DNA of 64,000 nucleotides from Phenylobacterium sp. (GCF_030679875.1 NZ_JAUXSP010000002.1:1-64000); one strand, 5' to 3'. Positions 18,530 through 26,679 are shown, counted from the first letter of the stretch. The notes: a model not told the origin generated them from the letters alone. A program made the numbers and translations.

Positions 18530-18652
18530 AGAAAACGCCCGGGGACTGGAGAACCCCGGGCGCTAAGTCGTTCGTCTCTCAAGCCGCCGCCGGGAGGGGA
18601 TAGGTTCCGGTACGGCGCTGCCGCTGGGCCTCGGCCCTGCATCAGCTATGCG
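18530..18652 (-). ncRNA. Candidate small RNA between lolA and xth
   Basis: The 222-base spacer between lolA and xth contains, on the minus strand, a promoter-like TTGACT box (18685-18680), a start region near 18652 and a strong intrinsic terminator ending near 18531. The predicted transcript of about 110-120 nt contains a hairpin with CCGG arms around the loop AACCTATCCCCTC (unpaired CCCCTC is complementary to Shine-Dalgarno sequences) and an outer GCCG/CGGC stem. No good ORF with a ribosome-binding site is inside. Not recognised as SRP, 6S or tmRNA. It could instead be a processed lolA 3' UTR, but the internal promoter argues for an independent sRNA. Confidence 0.5.
18532..18564 (-). terminator. 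Intrinsic terminator (minus strand)
   Basis: On the minus strand CGCCCGGGG (18562-18554) pairs with CCCCGGGCG (18544-18536) over a 9-base loop, followed by TTTTCTT. A perfect 9-bp GC stem plus a T run makes it a strong terminator for the candidate sRNA or for lolA readthrough. Confidence 0.8.
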
Positions 18653-18656
18653 TGTC

Positions 18657-18685
18657 ATATTTGCCACGAGGCAAATAAAAGTCAA
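18657..18685 (-). promoter_or_regulatory. Promoter with embedded palindromic operator
   Basis: The perfect palindrome TATTTGCCACGAGGCAAATA (18658-18677, two 8-bp arms and a 4-base centre) lies just downstream of a TTGACT -35 box on the minus strand (18685-18680). With a 14-base spacer, GCAAATAT fits five of seven defined positions of the Caulobacter-type -10 (GCTANAWC). The palindrome occupies the spacer and -10, a typical repressor position. The cognate regulator is unknown. Confidence 0.5.
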
Positions 18686-18722
18686 GCGCGAATCCCGATG
18701 ATTCTTGCCTGTTGTGAGATTG

Positions 18723-19382
18723 TCACATTCGCGCGCGGCCGGGGCGCAGATTCCGGGGGTCCTTCAGGACAAACAGGCTGTCGTCGAGGCTCGCCACCTT
18801 GTCCAGACGGGTCAGGCGGACACGGGTGCCCTGCCCTTGCGGATCGGTGATGGTCCAGCCCACCAGCTTCATCGGACCGTCAGAGAAGGTGAGCGTGATC
18901 TGGCCTTCCGCCTCCTTCTTGCCGTCGCGGGCGGTGATCGAGAAGCCGTCGGCCAGACGGGTGACCCGAGTCACCTGCACCCCCCGGTCCAGGCGGATCT
19001 GTCGGGCCAGGAACAGGGACAGGGGCGTGGCGCCCAGGGGATAGGACTCGAAGGTCTTCAGCTTCGAATTGGCGACGGAGACCAGGCTGCCGTCGGAGAC
19101 CACGAGCAGGCCGGACGGCGCGGCGTAGGCGAAACGGGCCTTGCCGGGTCGCTTCAGGAAAATCTCTCCCTGGGTCGTGACGCCCCGGGGATCGGTCTGG
19201 ACGAAGGTCCCCTTGGCGTGGGTCAGGCCCTCGAGATAGGCCACGGCCTTGTTCACCAGGGCCTGGTCGGCGGCCGGCAGGGCGGCGAGGGCGGGTCCGG
19301 CGGCCAGCAGCCCGGCGAACGGCGCAGCGGCCAGGCCAAACGCCAGGGTCCGGCGGGTCAGTGCGGGGGTGCGGATCATCAA
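18723..19382 (-). CDS. lolA: Outer membrane lipoprotein carrier LolA family protein
   Basis: A 219-residue periplasmic LolA-type protein that should shuttle lipoproteins from LolCDE to the outer membrane. A twin-arginine-like n-region (RTPALTRRTLAFGLAAAPFAG) precedes a signal sequence cleaved after ALA. The mature domain shows family features: YLEGLTHAKGTFVQTDPRGVTTQGEIFLKRPGKARFAYAAP, LVVSDGSLVSVANSKLKTFESYPL, and the PLSLFLARQ/ITLTFSDGPMKLVGWTITDPQGQGTRVRL strands. The ATG is preceded by AAGGAG. Downstream on the same strand lies the candidate sRNA and then xth. Confidence 0.9.
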   Translation of the reverse strand: MMIRTPALTRRTLAFGLAAAPFAGLLAAGPALAALPAADQALVNKAVAYLEGLTHAKGTFVQTDPRGVTTQGEIFLKRPGKARFAYAAPSGLLVVSDGSLVSVANSKLKTFESYPLGATPLSLFLARQIRLDRGVQVTRVTRLADGFSITARDGKKEAEGQITLTFSDGPMKLVGWTITDPQGQGTRVRLTRLDKVASLDDSLFVLKDPRNLRPGRARM

Positions 19383-19590
19383 ATCGGCTCCTTGAGTTCG
19401 GCGAACAGTCTATGGGCTGTCCACGGCGTCAATAGGGCGGGCGGCCTGTCCGGCGCCCAGGGAGGGCCTAACGGCCACGCTTGAGCTTCGTTCCGGCGCA
19501 GCCACAGCGCGCTTGTCGGCCCCACCTCTAGCCGCCGGCGGATGAATGGGTCATGTCCGGAGGGTTCAGCCCAGAGCCGGGAGGCCCGCC

Positions 19591-20664
19591 ATGACGACCC
19601 TTTGCCGTGACCGCGCCTGGATCGACCGGGCCGTCCAGACCATTGAGGCCGACTTCAATCGCTCAGCCGACACCCACCTGCTCCGCGCGCCCCTGGCCGG
19701 GTCGGTGGATCTCTACTTCAAGGACGAGTCGACCCATCCAACCGGGAGCTTGAAGCATCGCCTGGCCCGGTCGCTGTTCCTCTACGCCCTGTGCAACGGC
19801 TGGATTGGGCCCAAGACCCCGATCATCGAGGCTTCCAGCGGTTCTACAGCGGTGTCGGAGGCCTATTTCGCCCGGTTGCTGGGTCTGCGGTTCATCGCGG
19901 TGATGCCCAGATCGACCTCCGCCGAGAAGGTGGCGCAGATCGAATTCCATGGGGGCGAGACCCATTTCGTCGACGCCGCCCACGAGGTCTATGCCCAGAG
20001 CACCCGTCTCGCCGCCGAGCTTTCCGGTCACTACATGGACCAGTTCACCTATGCGGAGCGGGCCACCGACTGGCGGGGCAATAACAATATCGCCCAGTCG
20101 ATCTTCAGCCAGCTGGCCCAGGAGCCGCACCCGGTCCCCGCCTGGATCGCGGCCGGGGCGGGCACCGGCGGCACCACCGCGACCCTGGGCCGGTTCATCC
20201 GCTACAACCGTGCGCCCACCTGCCTGTGCCTGGCCGATCCGGAGGCCTCGGTCTTCCATCGCCATGTGGCGGATCGAGCGATCACCACCTGCGGCGACCC
20301 GGGCTCGATCATCGAGGGCATCGGCCGGGCCCGATGCGAGCCGTCCTTCAATCCCGAACTGATCGATCAGGCCATCGCGGTCCCCGACGCCGCCAGCATC
20401 GCCGGCGCCCGGGTTGCCTCGCGCCGGCTGGGCCGGTCCTGCGGCGGCTCCACGGGCACCAACCTGTTCGCCTGCGCCCAGGTGATCGAGGCCATGGCCG
20501 TCCGCGGGCAGGCGGGCTCGGTGGTCACCCTGCTGTGCGACTCCGGCGAGCGCTATGCCAGCACGCTTTCCAACCCTGACTGGCTGGCGGCCGCGGGCAT
20601 TGAGACCGAACCCTACGAGGCGGCGCTGGAAGCCTTCTTCGACACCGGCCGGTTCAGGCTCTAG
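19591..20664 (+). CDS. PLP-dependent cysteine synthase family protein (Cds1-like cysteine desulfhydrase)
   Basis: A 357-residue fold-type II PLP enzyme. The lysine in THPTGSLKHRLARSLFLYAL (Lys55) should hold PLP; EASSGSTAVSEAYFARLLG and the glycine loop AAGAGTGGTTATLGRF bind substrate and phosphate. The strong pattern DRAWIDRAVQTIEADFNRSADTHLLR resembles actinobacterial Cds1 (Rv3684-type), which degrades cysteine to pyruvate, ammonia and H2S, more than CysK/CysM. No sulphur-assimilation genes are near, favouring a degradative or sulphide-signalling role. ATG at 19591 has GGGAGG upstream. It is divergent from lolA with a 208-base spacer. Confidence 0.85.
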   Translation: MTTLCRDRAWIDRAVQTIEADFNRSADTHLLRAPLAGSVDLYFKDESTHPTGSLKHRLARSLFLYALCNGWIGPKTPIIEASSGSTAVSEAYFARLLGLRFIAVMPRSTSAEKVAQIEFHGGETHFVDAAHEVYAQSTRLAAELSGHYMDQFTYAERATDWRGNNNIAQSIFSQLAQEPHPVPAWIAAGAGTGGTTATLGRFIRYNRAPTCLCLADPEASVFHRHVADRAITTCGDPGSIIEGIGRARCEPSFNPELIDQAIAVPDAASIAGARVASRRLGRSCGGSTGTNLFACAQVIEAMAVRGQAGSVVTLLCDSGERYASTLSNPDWLAAAGIETEPYEAALEAFFDTGRFRL

Positions 20665-20682
20665 AGGCCAACCGAGCGCGCT

Positions 20683-22008
20683 CTAATCCACAGGCCAGGG
20701 CTGGCGGGCGCCGTCCAGCTTGTGGACCACGCCCCGGCGCATGACGAACTGAACCCGCTCGAGCTCGGTGACATCGCCGAGGGGACTGCTGGCCACGGCG
20801 ATGATGTCTGCGGCCTTGCCCGGCTCCAGGGTCCCCAGGCTGGCTGACAGGCCCAGCAGGTCGGCGGCGTCCACCGTGGCGGAGCGGATGGCGCGGGCGG
20901 GCGTCATGCCGGCCTCGACCATCATCTTGAACTCTGTCGCGTTGTCCCCGTGGGCCGAGACGCCGGTGTCGGTGCCAAAGGCGATCTTCACCCCGGCCGC
21001 AGCATACTGCTCGATGTGCTTGGCATAGGCGATGCGGGCGGCCTCCTCGGCCTTGGCCAGGACGGCGGGGGGCCGCTGGCCGGCGCGCGCCTGGGCGACG
21101 GCGGCCTCAGGGGCGATCATGGTCGGCACCAGATAGGCGCCGGTCTGGCGGAAGAGGGCCAGGGTCTCGGCGTCGGTGAAGGTGGCGTGCTCGATGGAGT
21201 CCACCCCGGCGCGCAGGGCGCCTTCGATCCCGTCCTTGCCGTGGGCGTGGGCGGTGGCCTTGCGGCCAAAGGCGTGGGCGGTCTCGACGATGGCCTTCAT
21301 CTCGTCATCGAACATCTGCCGGCCAAGGCCGCCAGCCACATTGGACAGCACCCCGCCGGTGGCGGCGAACTTGATCACCTGGGCGCCCTGGGAGACCTGG
21401 ATGCGCACGGCCCGGCGGCAGGCCTCGGGGCCGTCGCAGGTGTTCACCGCCTCGGCGCGTTCCAGTTCCGCATAGCGCGGCGCCAGGCCGTTGGCGCCGT
21501 CCCCATGGCCGCCGCTGATGGAGATCATCCTTCCGGCGTTGACGATGGTCGGCCCCTCGATCAGGCCCTTCTCCACCCCGTCGCGCAGGGCGGTGATGGC
21601 GGCGGGCTCCGAGCCCAGGTCGCGGACGGTGGTGAAGCCGGCGCCCAGGGTGCGGCGCGCATTGTCCAGGGCGATGACGAAGCGGTCCTCTGGTCCGCGG
21701 CTCATGGCCTCCAGCCGGGCGGCGGTCTTGTCGTCGTCCGAGAAGATATGGACGTGGGAATCGATCAGGCCCGGCAGGACGAACTGGGTCGACAGGTCGA
21801 TCAGCCGTACGCCGGCCGGCGCGGCCTGAAGGCCGTCGACGACCTGGACGATCCTGCCATCCTCGATCACCAGGGTTGATGCCCCCCGGGGGGACTGGCC
21901 TGGCCGGTCGAGCAGGCCGCCGGCGTGGATATAGGTCTGGGCGGCGATGGCGGAGGCGGGGGCCAGCAGGCAGAAGCCGGCGATGGCGAGCGCGATGGGT
22001 CGCAACAT
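20683..22008 (-). CDS. Secreted metal-dependent amidohydrolase (Xaa-Pro/Xaa-Arg dipeptidase-like)
   Basis: A 441-residue amidohydrolase superfamily member with a cleavable signal peptide (LALAIAGFCLLAPASAIAA region). The binuclear site is visible: HxH in LPGLIDSHVHIFSD (His85, His87), Lys in AQVIKFAATGG (likely carboxylated), His in KATAHAHGKDG and VDSIEHATF, and Asp in IAFGTDTGVSAHG. This pattern is that of the peptidase-like group that includes C. crescentus Cc2672 and Sgx9260, which cleave N-acyl or Xaa-Pro/Xaa-Arg dipeptides. Exact substrate uncertain. Ribosome-binding site GGGGGAAAGA. Transcribed convergently with the Cds1-like gene. Confidence 0.87.
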   Translation of the reverse strand: MLRPIALAIAGFCLLAPASAIAAQTYIHAGGLLDRPGQSPRGASTLVIEDGRIVQVVDGLQAAPAGVRLIDLSTQFVLPGLIDSHVHIFSDDDKTAARLEAMSRGPEDRFVIALDNARRTLGAGFTTVRDLGSEPAAITALRDGVEKGLIEGPTIVNAGRMISISGGHGDGANGLAPRYAELERAEAVNTCDGPEACRRAVRIQVSQGAQVIKFAATGGVLSNVAGGLGRQMFDDEMKAIVETAHAFGRKATAHAHGKDGIEGALRAGVDSIEHATFTDAETLALFRQTGAYLVPTMIAPEAAVAQARAGQRPPAVLAKAEEAARIAYAKHIEQYAAAGVKIAFGTDTGVSAHGDNATEFKMMVEAGMTPARAIRSATVDAADLLGLSASLGTLEPGKAADIIAVASSPLGDVTELERVQFVMRRGVVHKLDGARQPWPVD

Positions 22009-22177
22009 GATGTCTTTCCCCCCAGGGCCGCAAACATCGGCCTGATCTGCGGCAGTCTAGCCAGCCCCTCGCTCGGGTCCAGGGCGCCTGAGCCAGGCGA
22101 TGGGCTCCCAGGCCGGGTCAGACCTTGCCAGCGCCGGCCCAAGCGCCCCACGCTGAGGGCGCTTCAGAGGGGTTTCC

Positions 22178-22663
22178 ATGTCATTCGTACCCGCCGACTT
22201 CGCCATCCCTCAGGGATTTCGCACCCCTGATTTCGTCCTGCGGCCCCTGACCATTCACGACCTGATCAAGGACTACGCCGCGGTGATGAGCAGCCGGGAG
22301 CGGCTGCTGGGGGTGTTCGGTCCCGGCGCCGACTGGCCCCGGGCCGATATGAGCCTGGAGGAGGACCTGGTGGACCTGGGCTGGCACCAGGGCGAATTCG
22401 ATCGACGGCGGTCCTTCGCCTACACCGTCATGGCCCTGCAGGACGGCGGCGGCGAGGGCGAGTGCCTGGGCTGCGCCTACATCTACCCCGCCGAACGGGC
22501 GGGCTATGAGGCCAAGGCCTATTGCTGGGTCCGGACCTCGGCCGCCGCCCTGGATGAGGCCCTGTTCACGGGCTTGCGCGACTGGGTCGCCGCGCAGTGG
22601 CCGTTCGCCCGGGTGGCCTATCCGGGGCGGGACATTTCCTGGGCCGACTGGGCCTCTATTTGA
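22178..22663 (+). CDS. GNAT-like N-acetyltransferase family protein
   Basis: A 161-residue protein beginning MSFVPADFAIPQGFRTPDFVLRPLTIHDL, with a block MSLEEDLVDLGWHQGEFDRRRSFAYTVMAL and ECLGCAYIYPAERAGYEAKAYCWVRTSAAALDEALFTGLRDW. This matches a family annotated as GNAT N-acetyltransferases in alphaproteobacteria, although the classic acetyl-CoA pyrophosphate loop is poorly conserved, so catalytic activity is not certain. AGGGG precedes the start. Its end overlaps the convergent methyltransferase gene by 8 bases. Confidence 0.75.
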   Translation: MSFVPADFAIPQGFRTPDFVLRPLTIHDLIKDYAAVMSSRERLLGVFGPGADWPRADMSLEEDLVDLGWHQGEFDRRRSFAYTVMALQDGGGEGECLGCAYIYPAERAGYEAKAYCWVRTSAAALDEALFTGLRDWVAAQWPFARVAYPGRDISWADWASI

Positions 22664-23426
22664 TCACCAGGCCCTGGCCGGTGGGCAGTTCCAGGATCCG
22701 GTAGCCCCGGGGCAGCATCCACTGAACCTCGGCGACCATCTGCCGATTGTAGGCCATCCAGCCGAAGTCATCGAGGATCAGGACGCCGCCGGGAGAAATC
22801 CGGTCGAACAGCACGTCCAGGGCGCCGATCTCGGCCTCGGCGTTGTTCAGGTCCAGGTGCATGAAGGCGATCTTCTCGGGCGCCGCCTCGGCGAGGCTGT
22901 CGGGCACCCGACCCTGGGTGATGGTCACATTGGGCATGTCGGAAAACCGCGCCCGGACCTGATCGACCAGGGTTTCGCTGTGCTCCATCATGCTGTGATG
23001 AGGCATGGACTCGTCATGCTGGAAGAGGTCGTAGAGATAGTAGTGGCGGGAAAGGTGGGCGAAGCCGACGATCTCGGAGATGATCCGGGCCGAATTGCCC
23101 TTGTAGCAACCGCACTCCACGAAATCGCCCTCGACCCGCAGGGCCGAGCGGGCCGCCCAGGCCAGGGTCACGATCCGCCACAGGGCGCCCCGCTCAGCCA
23201 CCGTCTGGGCGTTGCGCAGGAAGGCGTCCATAAGGACCTTGTCGTCGAGGAAGCCCAGGCGCTTGTCGAAGGTGATCAGGTTGTCGCCGACGAACACCCC
23301 CCGGGGCTCCACCAAGGACGTCGCCAGACCCTCCACCAGGTTGGTGATCGGCGCGCCATCCTTCAGGCCATAGAAGGCCCGGGGCATGATCGCCGTGGGA
23401 TGCTCGAATTTGGTGGTGTCGGCCAT
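22656..23426 (-). CDS. TylF/MycF-type class I SAM-dependent methyltransferase
   Basis: A 256-residue methyltransferase. The motif GDFVECGCYKGNSARIISEI resembles the SAM-binding loop of macrocin/TylF-type O-methyltransferases, and MHLDLNNAEAEIGALDVLFDRISPGGVLILDDFGW holds the acidic metal/catalytic residues typical of this family (HLD...DD). Such enzymes often methylate sugars or small molecules; no polysaccharide or antibiotic cluster is adjacent, so the substrate is unknown. Start has GGAGG 7 bases upstream. Confidence 0.85.
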   Translation of the reverse strand: MADTTKFEHPTAIMPRAFYGLKDGAPITNLVEGLATSLVEPRGVFVGDNLITFDKRLGFLDDKVLMDAFLRNAQTVAERGALWRIVTLAWAARSALRVEGDFVECGCYKGNSARIISEIVGFAHLSRHYYLYDLFQHDESMPHHSMMEHSETLVDQVRARFSDMPNVTITQGRVPDSLAEAAPEKIAFMHLDLNNAEAEIGALDVLFDRISPGGVLILDDFGWMAYNRQMVAEVQWMLPRGYRILELPTGQGLVIK

Positions 23427-23496
23427 GGCGCCTCCGGGGGTTTTGCCGCGGCAGACTTATCATGGTCTCTGGGCCGCGCCACCCGAGGGCGCACTG

Positions 23497-23826
23497 TCAG
23501 CCGGTGAGCCACCGGCGGGGGCGGCGGTCGCCCAGGTCGCGGCGCTCCCCGCTGGCCAGGCCAAGCGCCCGCATCCTCACCGGCGACAGGGGCGCCAGCG
23601 CCTGAACCGGCTCCTGCCCCCCGGCGGGACTGGCGGCGACCCGCAAACCCAGGCTGATCGCCATATCAACGGCGACCCACTCGGCCTGGGCCCGGTCGGC
23701 CCGCCCGATGGCGAAGTAGCGGCGGCCCTGTTCGGGATCGCGGCCGGGCTCCAGCAGCACCGCGACCACCCAGGCGGCGGGCGCCCGGGATTCGGCGGCG
23801 CGGGGATCTGTAGGCGGCGCGGTCAT
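23497..23826 (-). CDS. Conserved hypothetical protein
   Basis: A 109-residue soluble, slightly basic protein (MTAPPTDPRAAESRAPAAWVVAVLLEPGRD...). It has a YFAIGRADRAQAEWVAVDMAISLG segment and ends in an arginine-rich tail (RDLGDRRPRRWLTG). I do not recognise a domain. The start at 23826 has AAGGGCG upstream; the longer frame (26 codons more) is rejected for lack of a ribosome-binding site. Coding quality (codon use, G/C at third positions) is normal. Confidence 0.6.
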   Translation of the reverse strand: MTAPPTDPRAAESRAPAAWVVAVLLEPGRDPEQGRRYFAIGRADRAQAEWVAVDMAISLGLRVAASPAGGQEPVQALAPLSPVRMRALGLASGERRDLGDRRPRRWLTG

Positions 23827-23982
23827 GTCGCCCTTCGGATCACGGATGGCGCGCCAAGCCAAGACCTTGCGACGGCCCTGGCTATTTCCACCGCGACACC
23901 CCATTTAAGCCCATGCGTCATCGGGCGTGTGCCGCGTCTCAAGCGGTCGAACCCCTCCGATGCGGCGCGATCCTGGTTTTTC

Positions 23983-24075
23983 ATGTCTCCTCTGCTCATT
24001 GTGTCGGCGCTCTGCGTTGTCAGCGCCATCCTGGCCCCTTTGGCCTTCTCCCTGCTTGGCCTTCGGCCGCGCTGA
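23983..24075 (+). CDS. Possible single-helix small membrane protein
   Basis: A 30-codon reading frame encoding MSPLLIVSALCVVSAILAPLAFSLLGLRPR, one hydrophobic helix followed by two arginines, which would give an inside C-terminus. No convincing Shine-Dalgarno sequence precedes it and conservation is unknown; it could be chance. Listed because the 23827-24177 spacer otherwise holds nothing. Confidence 0.25.
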   Translation: MSPLLIVSALCVVSAILAPLAFSLLGLRPR

Positions 24076-24177
24076 GGTCCATCCTGCTGGCGCGCAAGCG
24101 CTCGCTGGTTTCGATGAACCTCCGGCGCGCCGGACCATTCCTTAAGAACAGCGGCGTCGGCCGCCTGGAGACCCCCC

Positions 24178-24306
24178 ATGGCCAAGGGCCAGAAAAAGTC
24201 CAACAAAGAAGTCCGCAAGCCCAAGCAGGCCGCCGCGGCCAAGCCTGAGCCCGCGGCGCGGTCCTTCCTTGACGCCACTGGCGCCATGCCGGGCAAGAAG
24301 CGCTGA
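24178..24306 (+). CDS. Small lysine-rich conserved protein (MAKGQ type)
   Basis: A 42-residue basic protein starting MAKGQKKSNKEVRKPKQ and ending with LDATGAMPGKKR. The MAKGQ-x-x-SNKE-x-KKPK beginning is a recurring small-protein type in Proteobacteria with no assigned function; its charge suggests nucleic-acid or ribosome contact. CTGGAG precedes the start. It is followed 17 bases later by the transglutaminase gene and may be co-transcribed. Confidence 0.65.
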   Translation: MAKGQKKSNKEVRKPKQAAAAKPEPAARSFLDATGAMPGKKR

Positions 24307-24323
24307 TCGACGCCGCGGCCGGG

Positions 24324-25181
24324 GTGAGGCCCTCGACGTCCGAGATTGTCCACCAGACCGCCTATCGGTTTGCGCGGCCCGTGGTGCTGCATCCGCACAG
24401 GCTGATGCTGCGGCCACGGGACGGCCACGAACTGAGCGTGCTCGACTTCCAGCTCACCTGTTCGCCCGCCGCCGACATCACCTGGAGCCAGGATGTGTTC
24501 GGCAATCTCTGCGCGGTGGCGAGCTTCCACCAGACCGCCGAGACCCTGGTCATCGAAAGCCGCCTGCGGGTGGCCTCCCGCGCCCAGGCCTGGCCGGTCT
24601 TTCCCATCACGCCGGCGGCGCAGACCTATCCCTTCGCCTATGACGACGACGAGGCCGCCGATCTTGGCCGACTGCGCCTGCCCAACCCCGATCCAGACGT
24701 GGCGCGCTGGGCGCATGGCTTTGTCGCCCGCCCCGGGACCGACACCCTGTCCCTGCTGAAGGACCTCAACGCCGGGGTGCTCGGCGCAGCGGTCTATCGG
24801 GTTCGGGACGAAGAGGGCGTCCAGAGCGCCGGGGAAACCCTGCGCCTGGCCAGCGGATCCTGCCGCGACCTGGCCGCGCTGTTCATCGAGGCTGTCCGCC
24901 AGCTGGGCCTCGGCGCTCGCGCCGTCAGCGGCTACATGTTCGACGCCGATCAGGTCGAGCGGCAAGCCGACACCACCCATGCCTGGGCCGAGGTCTATCT
25001 GCCCGGCGCGGGCTGGATCACCTTCGACCCTACGCACAACAGCATCGGCTCGGCGGGCCTCATCCCCCTGGCGGTCGGCCGCTCAAACGCCCAGATCATG
25101 CCGGTGGCCGGAAGCTATGCGGGCGTGGCCAGCGACGCTCTTGGCATGGATGTCTCGGTTCGGATCACACCGGTTCGCTGA
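24324..25181 (+). CDS. Transglutaminase family protein (cysteine peptidase fold)
   Basis: A 285-residue protein with an N-terminal bacterial transglutaminase-like beta domain (TAYRFARPVVLHPHRLMLRPRDGHE) and a transglutaminase-like catalytic core. The triad is visible: Cys180 in ASGSCRDLAALF, His219 in DTTHAWAEVYLPG and Asp235 in ITFDPTHNS. Such proteins are usually peptidases or amidases acting on crosslinked or misc. peptides rather than true transglutaminases. GTG start at 24324. Standing between a small basic protein and a periplasmic protein gene; substrate unknown. Confidence 0.88.
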   Translation: MRPSTSEIVHQTAYRFARPVVLHPHRLMLRPRDGHELSVLDFQLTCSPAADITWSQDVFGNLCAVASFHQTAETLVIESRLRVASRAQAWPVFPITPAAQTYPFAYDDDEAADLGRLRLPNPDPDVARWAHGFVARPGTDTLSLLKDLNAGVLGAAVYRVRDEEGVQSAGETLRLASGSCRDLAALFIEAVRQLGLGARAVSGYMFDADQVERQADTTHAWAEVYLPGAGWITFDPTHNSIGSAGLIPLAVGRSNAQIMPVAGSYAGVASDALGMDVSVRITPVR

Positions 25182-25255
25182 ACGCCTTGATTGCGCCGCG
25201 CGCCTTTGGCAGCGTGGGCGCCAGAACATCCACGATCTGCGCCAAGGACCAGCCC

Positions 25256-25546
25256 ATGACCCGCAACAGCCTCCGCACCCTGATGGCCGCCACCGTGGCG
25301 GTGGCCAGCCTCAGCGCCGCCTCGGCCCTGGCCAATCCCACCGCCAACAAATGCGCTTCGGCCCTCTCGCCGGAGGGCAGGCTGATGCACCAGACGGTCG
25401 CGCCGCATGTGCAGGCCGATTCCGACATCGAGAAGCTGATGCGCAAGCACCTGCGCGGCCTGGTCATGGGCGGCAAGCTGAAGCTGAAGACCGCCGAGGC
25501 CAATGGTCAGGCCGTCGGGCGCTGCCTCACCCTGCTCAAGGGCTAG
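25256..25546 (+). CDS. Small exported protein, function unknown
   Basis: A 96-residue protein with a Sec signal peptide (MTRNSLRTLMAATVAVASLS, cleavage near ALA-NP) and a short mature domain with two cysteines (NKCASALSPEG; VGRCLTLLKG) and a basic middle (KLMRKHLRGLVMGGKLKLKT). No domain recognised; likely periplasmic. AAGGA precedes the ATG at 25256. The stop region overlaps the end of the convergent serine hydrolase by 11 bases. Confidence 0.7.
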   Translation: MTRNSLRTLMAATVAVASLSAASALANPTANKCASALSPEGRLMHQTVAPHVQADSDIEKLMRKHLRGLVMGGKLKLKTAEANGQAVGRCLTLLKG

Positions 25547-26621
25547 GCTGAGCGCCCGCCCCGGCGACGGCGGCGGGGATGACGCCGTTGTCCAGCAGGG
25601 CGTGCAGCTCGCGCACATGGCTTTCCTCCCGCGGCCGGGGCGAAGGGTCTGAGATCATCACCACGGTGAGGTCGAGGCTCGGGACCACGAACAGCATCTG
25701 GCCGCCATAGCCCCAGGCGAAGCGGACGTCGTGGCCGCCGGCCTGCTTGGTGAACCAGCCATAGCCATAGTCGTGGCCGCTCCAGGGCGAGCGGGTTCGC
25801 GGCGTCCAGCTCTCTGTGATCCAGGCCTCGGGCAGGATGCGGACCCCATCGATCTCGCCCCCCAGGCGATAAAGCTCGCCAAATCGCAGCAGGTCGCGGG
25901 GAGACATCATCATGTCGTTGCCGCCGAAATAGACCCCTTGAGGATCCCGCAGCCAGGGCGGGATGCTCACCCCCAGGGGTTCGGCCAGCCAGTCACGGGC
26001 CATGCTGTGGGTGCTGGCCCCGGCCGCCTCGCTCAAGGCCGCCGACATCAGGTGCGAGGTTCCGGTGGAATAGATCATCCGCCCGCCCGGCTCGTCGTCG
26101 AAGGGCCTGGCGAGCGCGTGGCGCACCCAGTTCGGACTGGTCACCCAGGCGCCATAGTACTGGCCCGAGGTGCGGCCGAGACCGGCCTGCATCGACAAGA
26201 GATGGCCAACCTCGATCTCCTGCAGCCGCGGATCGCCCCCTGAGGGCAGGTCGCCCGCCAGCAGGGGGGCGATCTTCTGATCGGGACCGGTCAGTACGCC
26301 CCGGTCGATGGCGACGCCCACCAGGGCCGAAAGCACGGTCTTGGAGGCCGACTTGATGTTGACCGGCTGGTCGAGGCCTGGTCCCCGCAGGCGGTGCTCG
26401 GCCAGCACCTCCCCGTCCCGGGCGATGATCAGGGCGTGCAGATTGGGCAGGGCCCGGGCCTGCTCGACCACGGTGGCGATCTGCTGGGCGTCGAGACCCT
26501 GGGTCTCGACCGCCGGGGCGGTCTGGGCCTGGGCGCGCTCGGCGGCCGGGGTGGGAGAACAGGCGACAGCAAGGGCGCCGGCCAGGACAAGGGCCAGTCT
26601 CGGCGGAAAGTAGGAACTCAT
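25536..26621 (-). CDS. Serine hydrolase (class C beta-lactamase-like fold), exported
   Basis: A 361-residue beta-lactamase/transpeptidase-like protein. The N-terminus (FPPRLALVLAGALAVACSPT) is a signal peptide and the Cys makes lipidation possible. The SxxK motif is Ser91-x-x-Lys94 in IKSASKTVLSALVG; the second motif appears as YSTGTSHLMSAALSEAAG (Tyr as general base), and HDVRFAWGYGGQMLFV corresponds to the third box. Family members are D-aminopeptidases, esterases or carboxypeptidases rather than resistance beta-lactamases. Convergent with the small exported protein gene. Confidence 0.87.
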   Translation of the reverse strand: MSSYFPPRLALVLAGALAVACSPTPAAERAQAQTAPAVETQGLDAQQIATVVEQARALPNLHALIIARDGEVLAEHRLRGPGLDQPVNIKSASKTVLSALVGVAIDRGVLTGPDQKIAPLLAGDLPSGGDPRLQEIEVGHLLSMQAGLGRTSGQYYGAWVTSPNWVRHALARPFDDEPGGRMIYSTGTSHLMSAALSEAAGASTHSMARDWLAEPLGVSIPPWLRDPQGVYFGGNDMMMSPRDLLRFGELYRLGGEIDGVRILPEAWITESWTPRTRSPWSGHDYGYGWFTKQAGGHDVRFAWGYGGQMLFVVPSLDLTVVMISDPSPRPREESHVRELHALLDNGVIPAAVAGAGAQPSP

Positions 26622-26679
26622 GGGAGAGAGGTAGGCGCCCCGGGCCCGCCGTTCCAGTGGCCGTGACGGCGCCGGGGGC

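Noticed and set aside
23827..24177. Plus-strand frame starting at 23913 (MRHRACAASQAVEPLRC...)
   Set aside because: Overlaps two other frames, lacks a ribosome-binding site and has poor composition.
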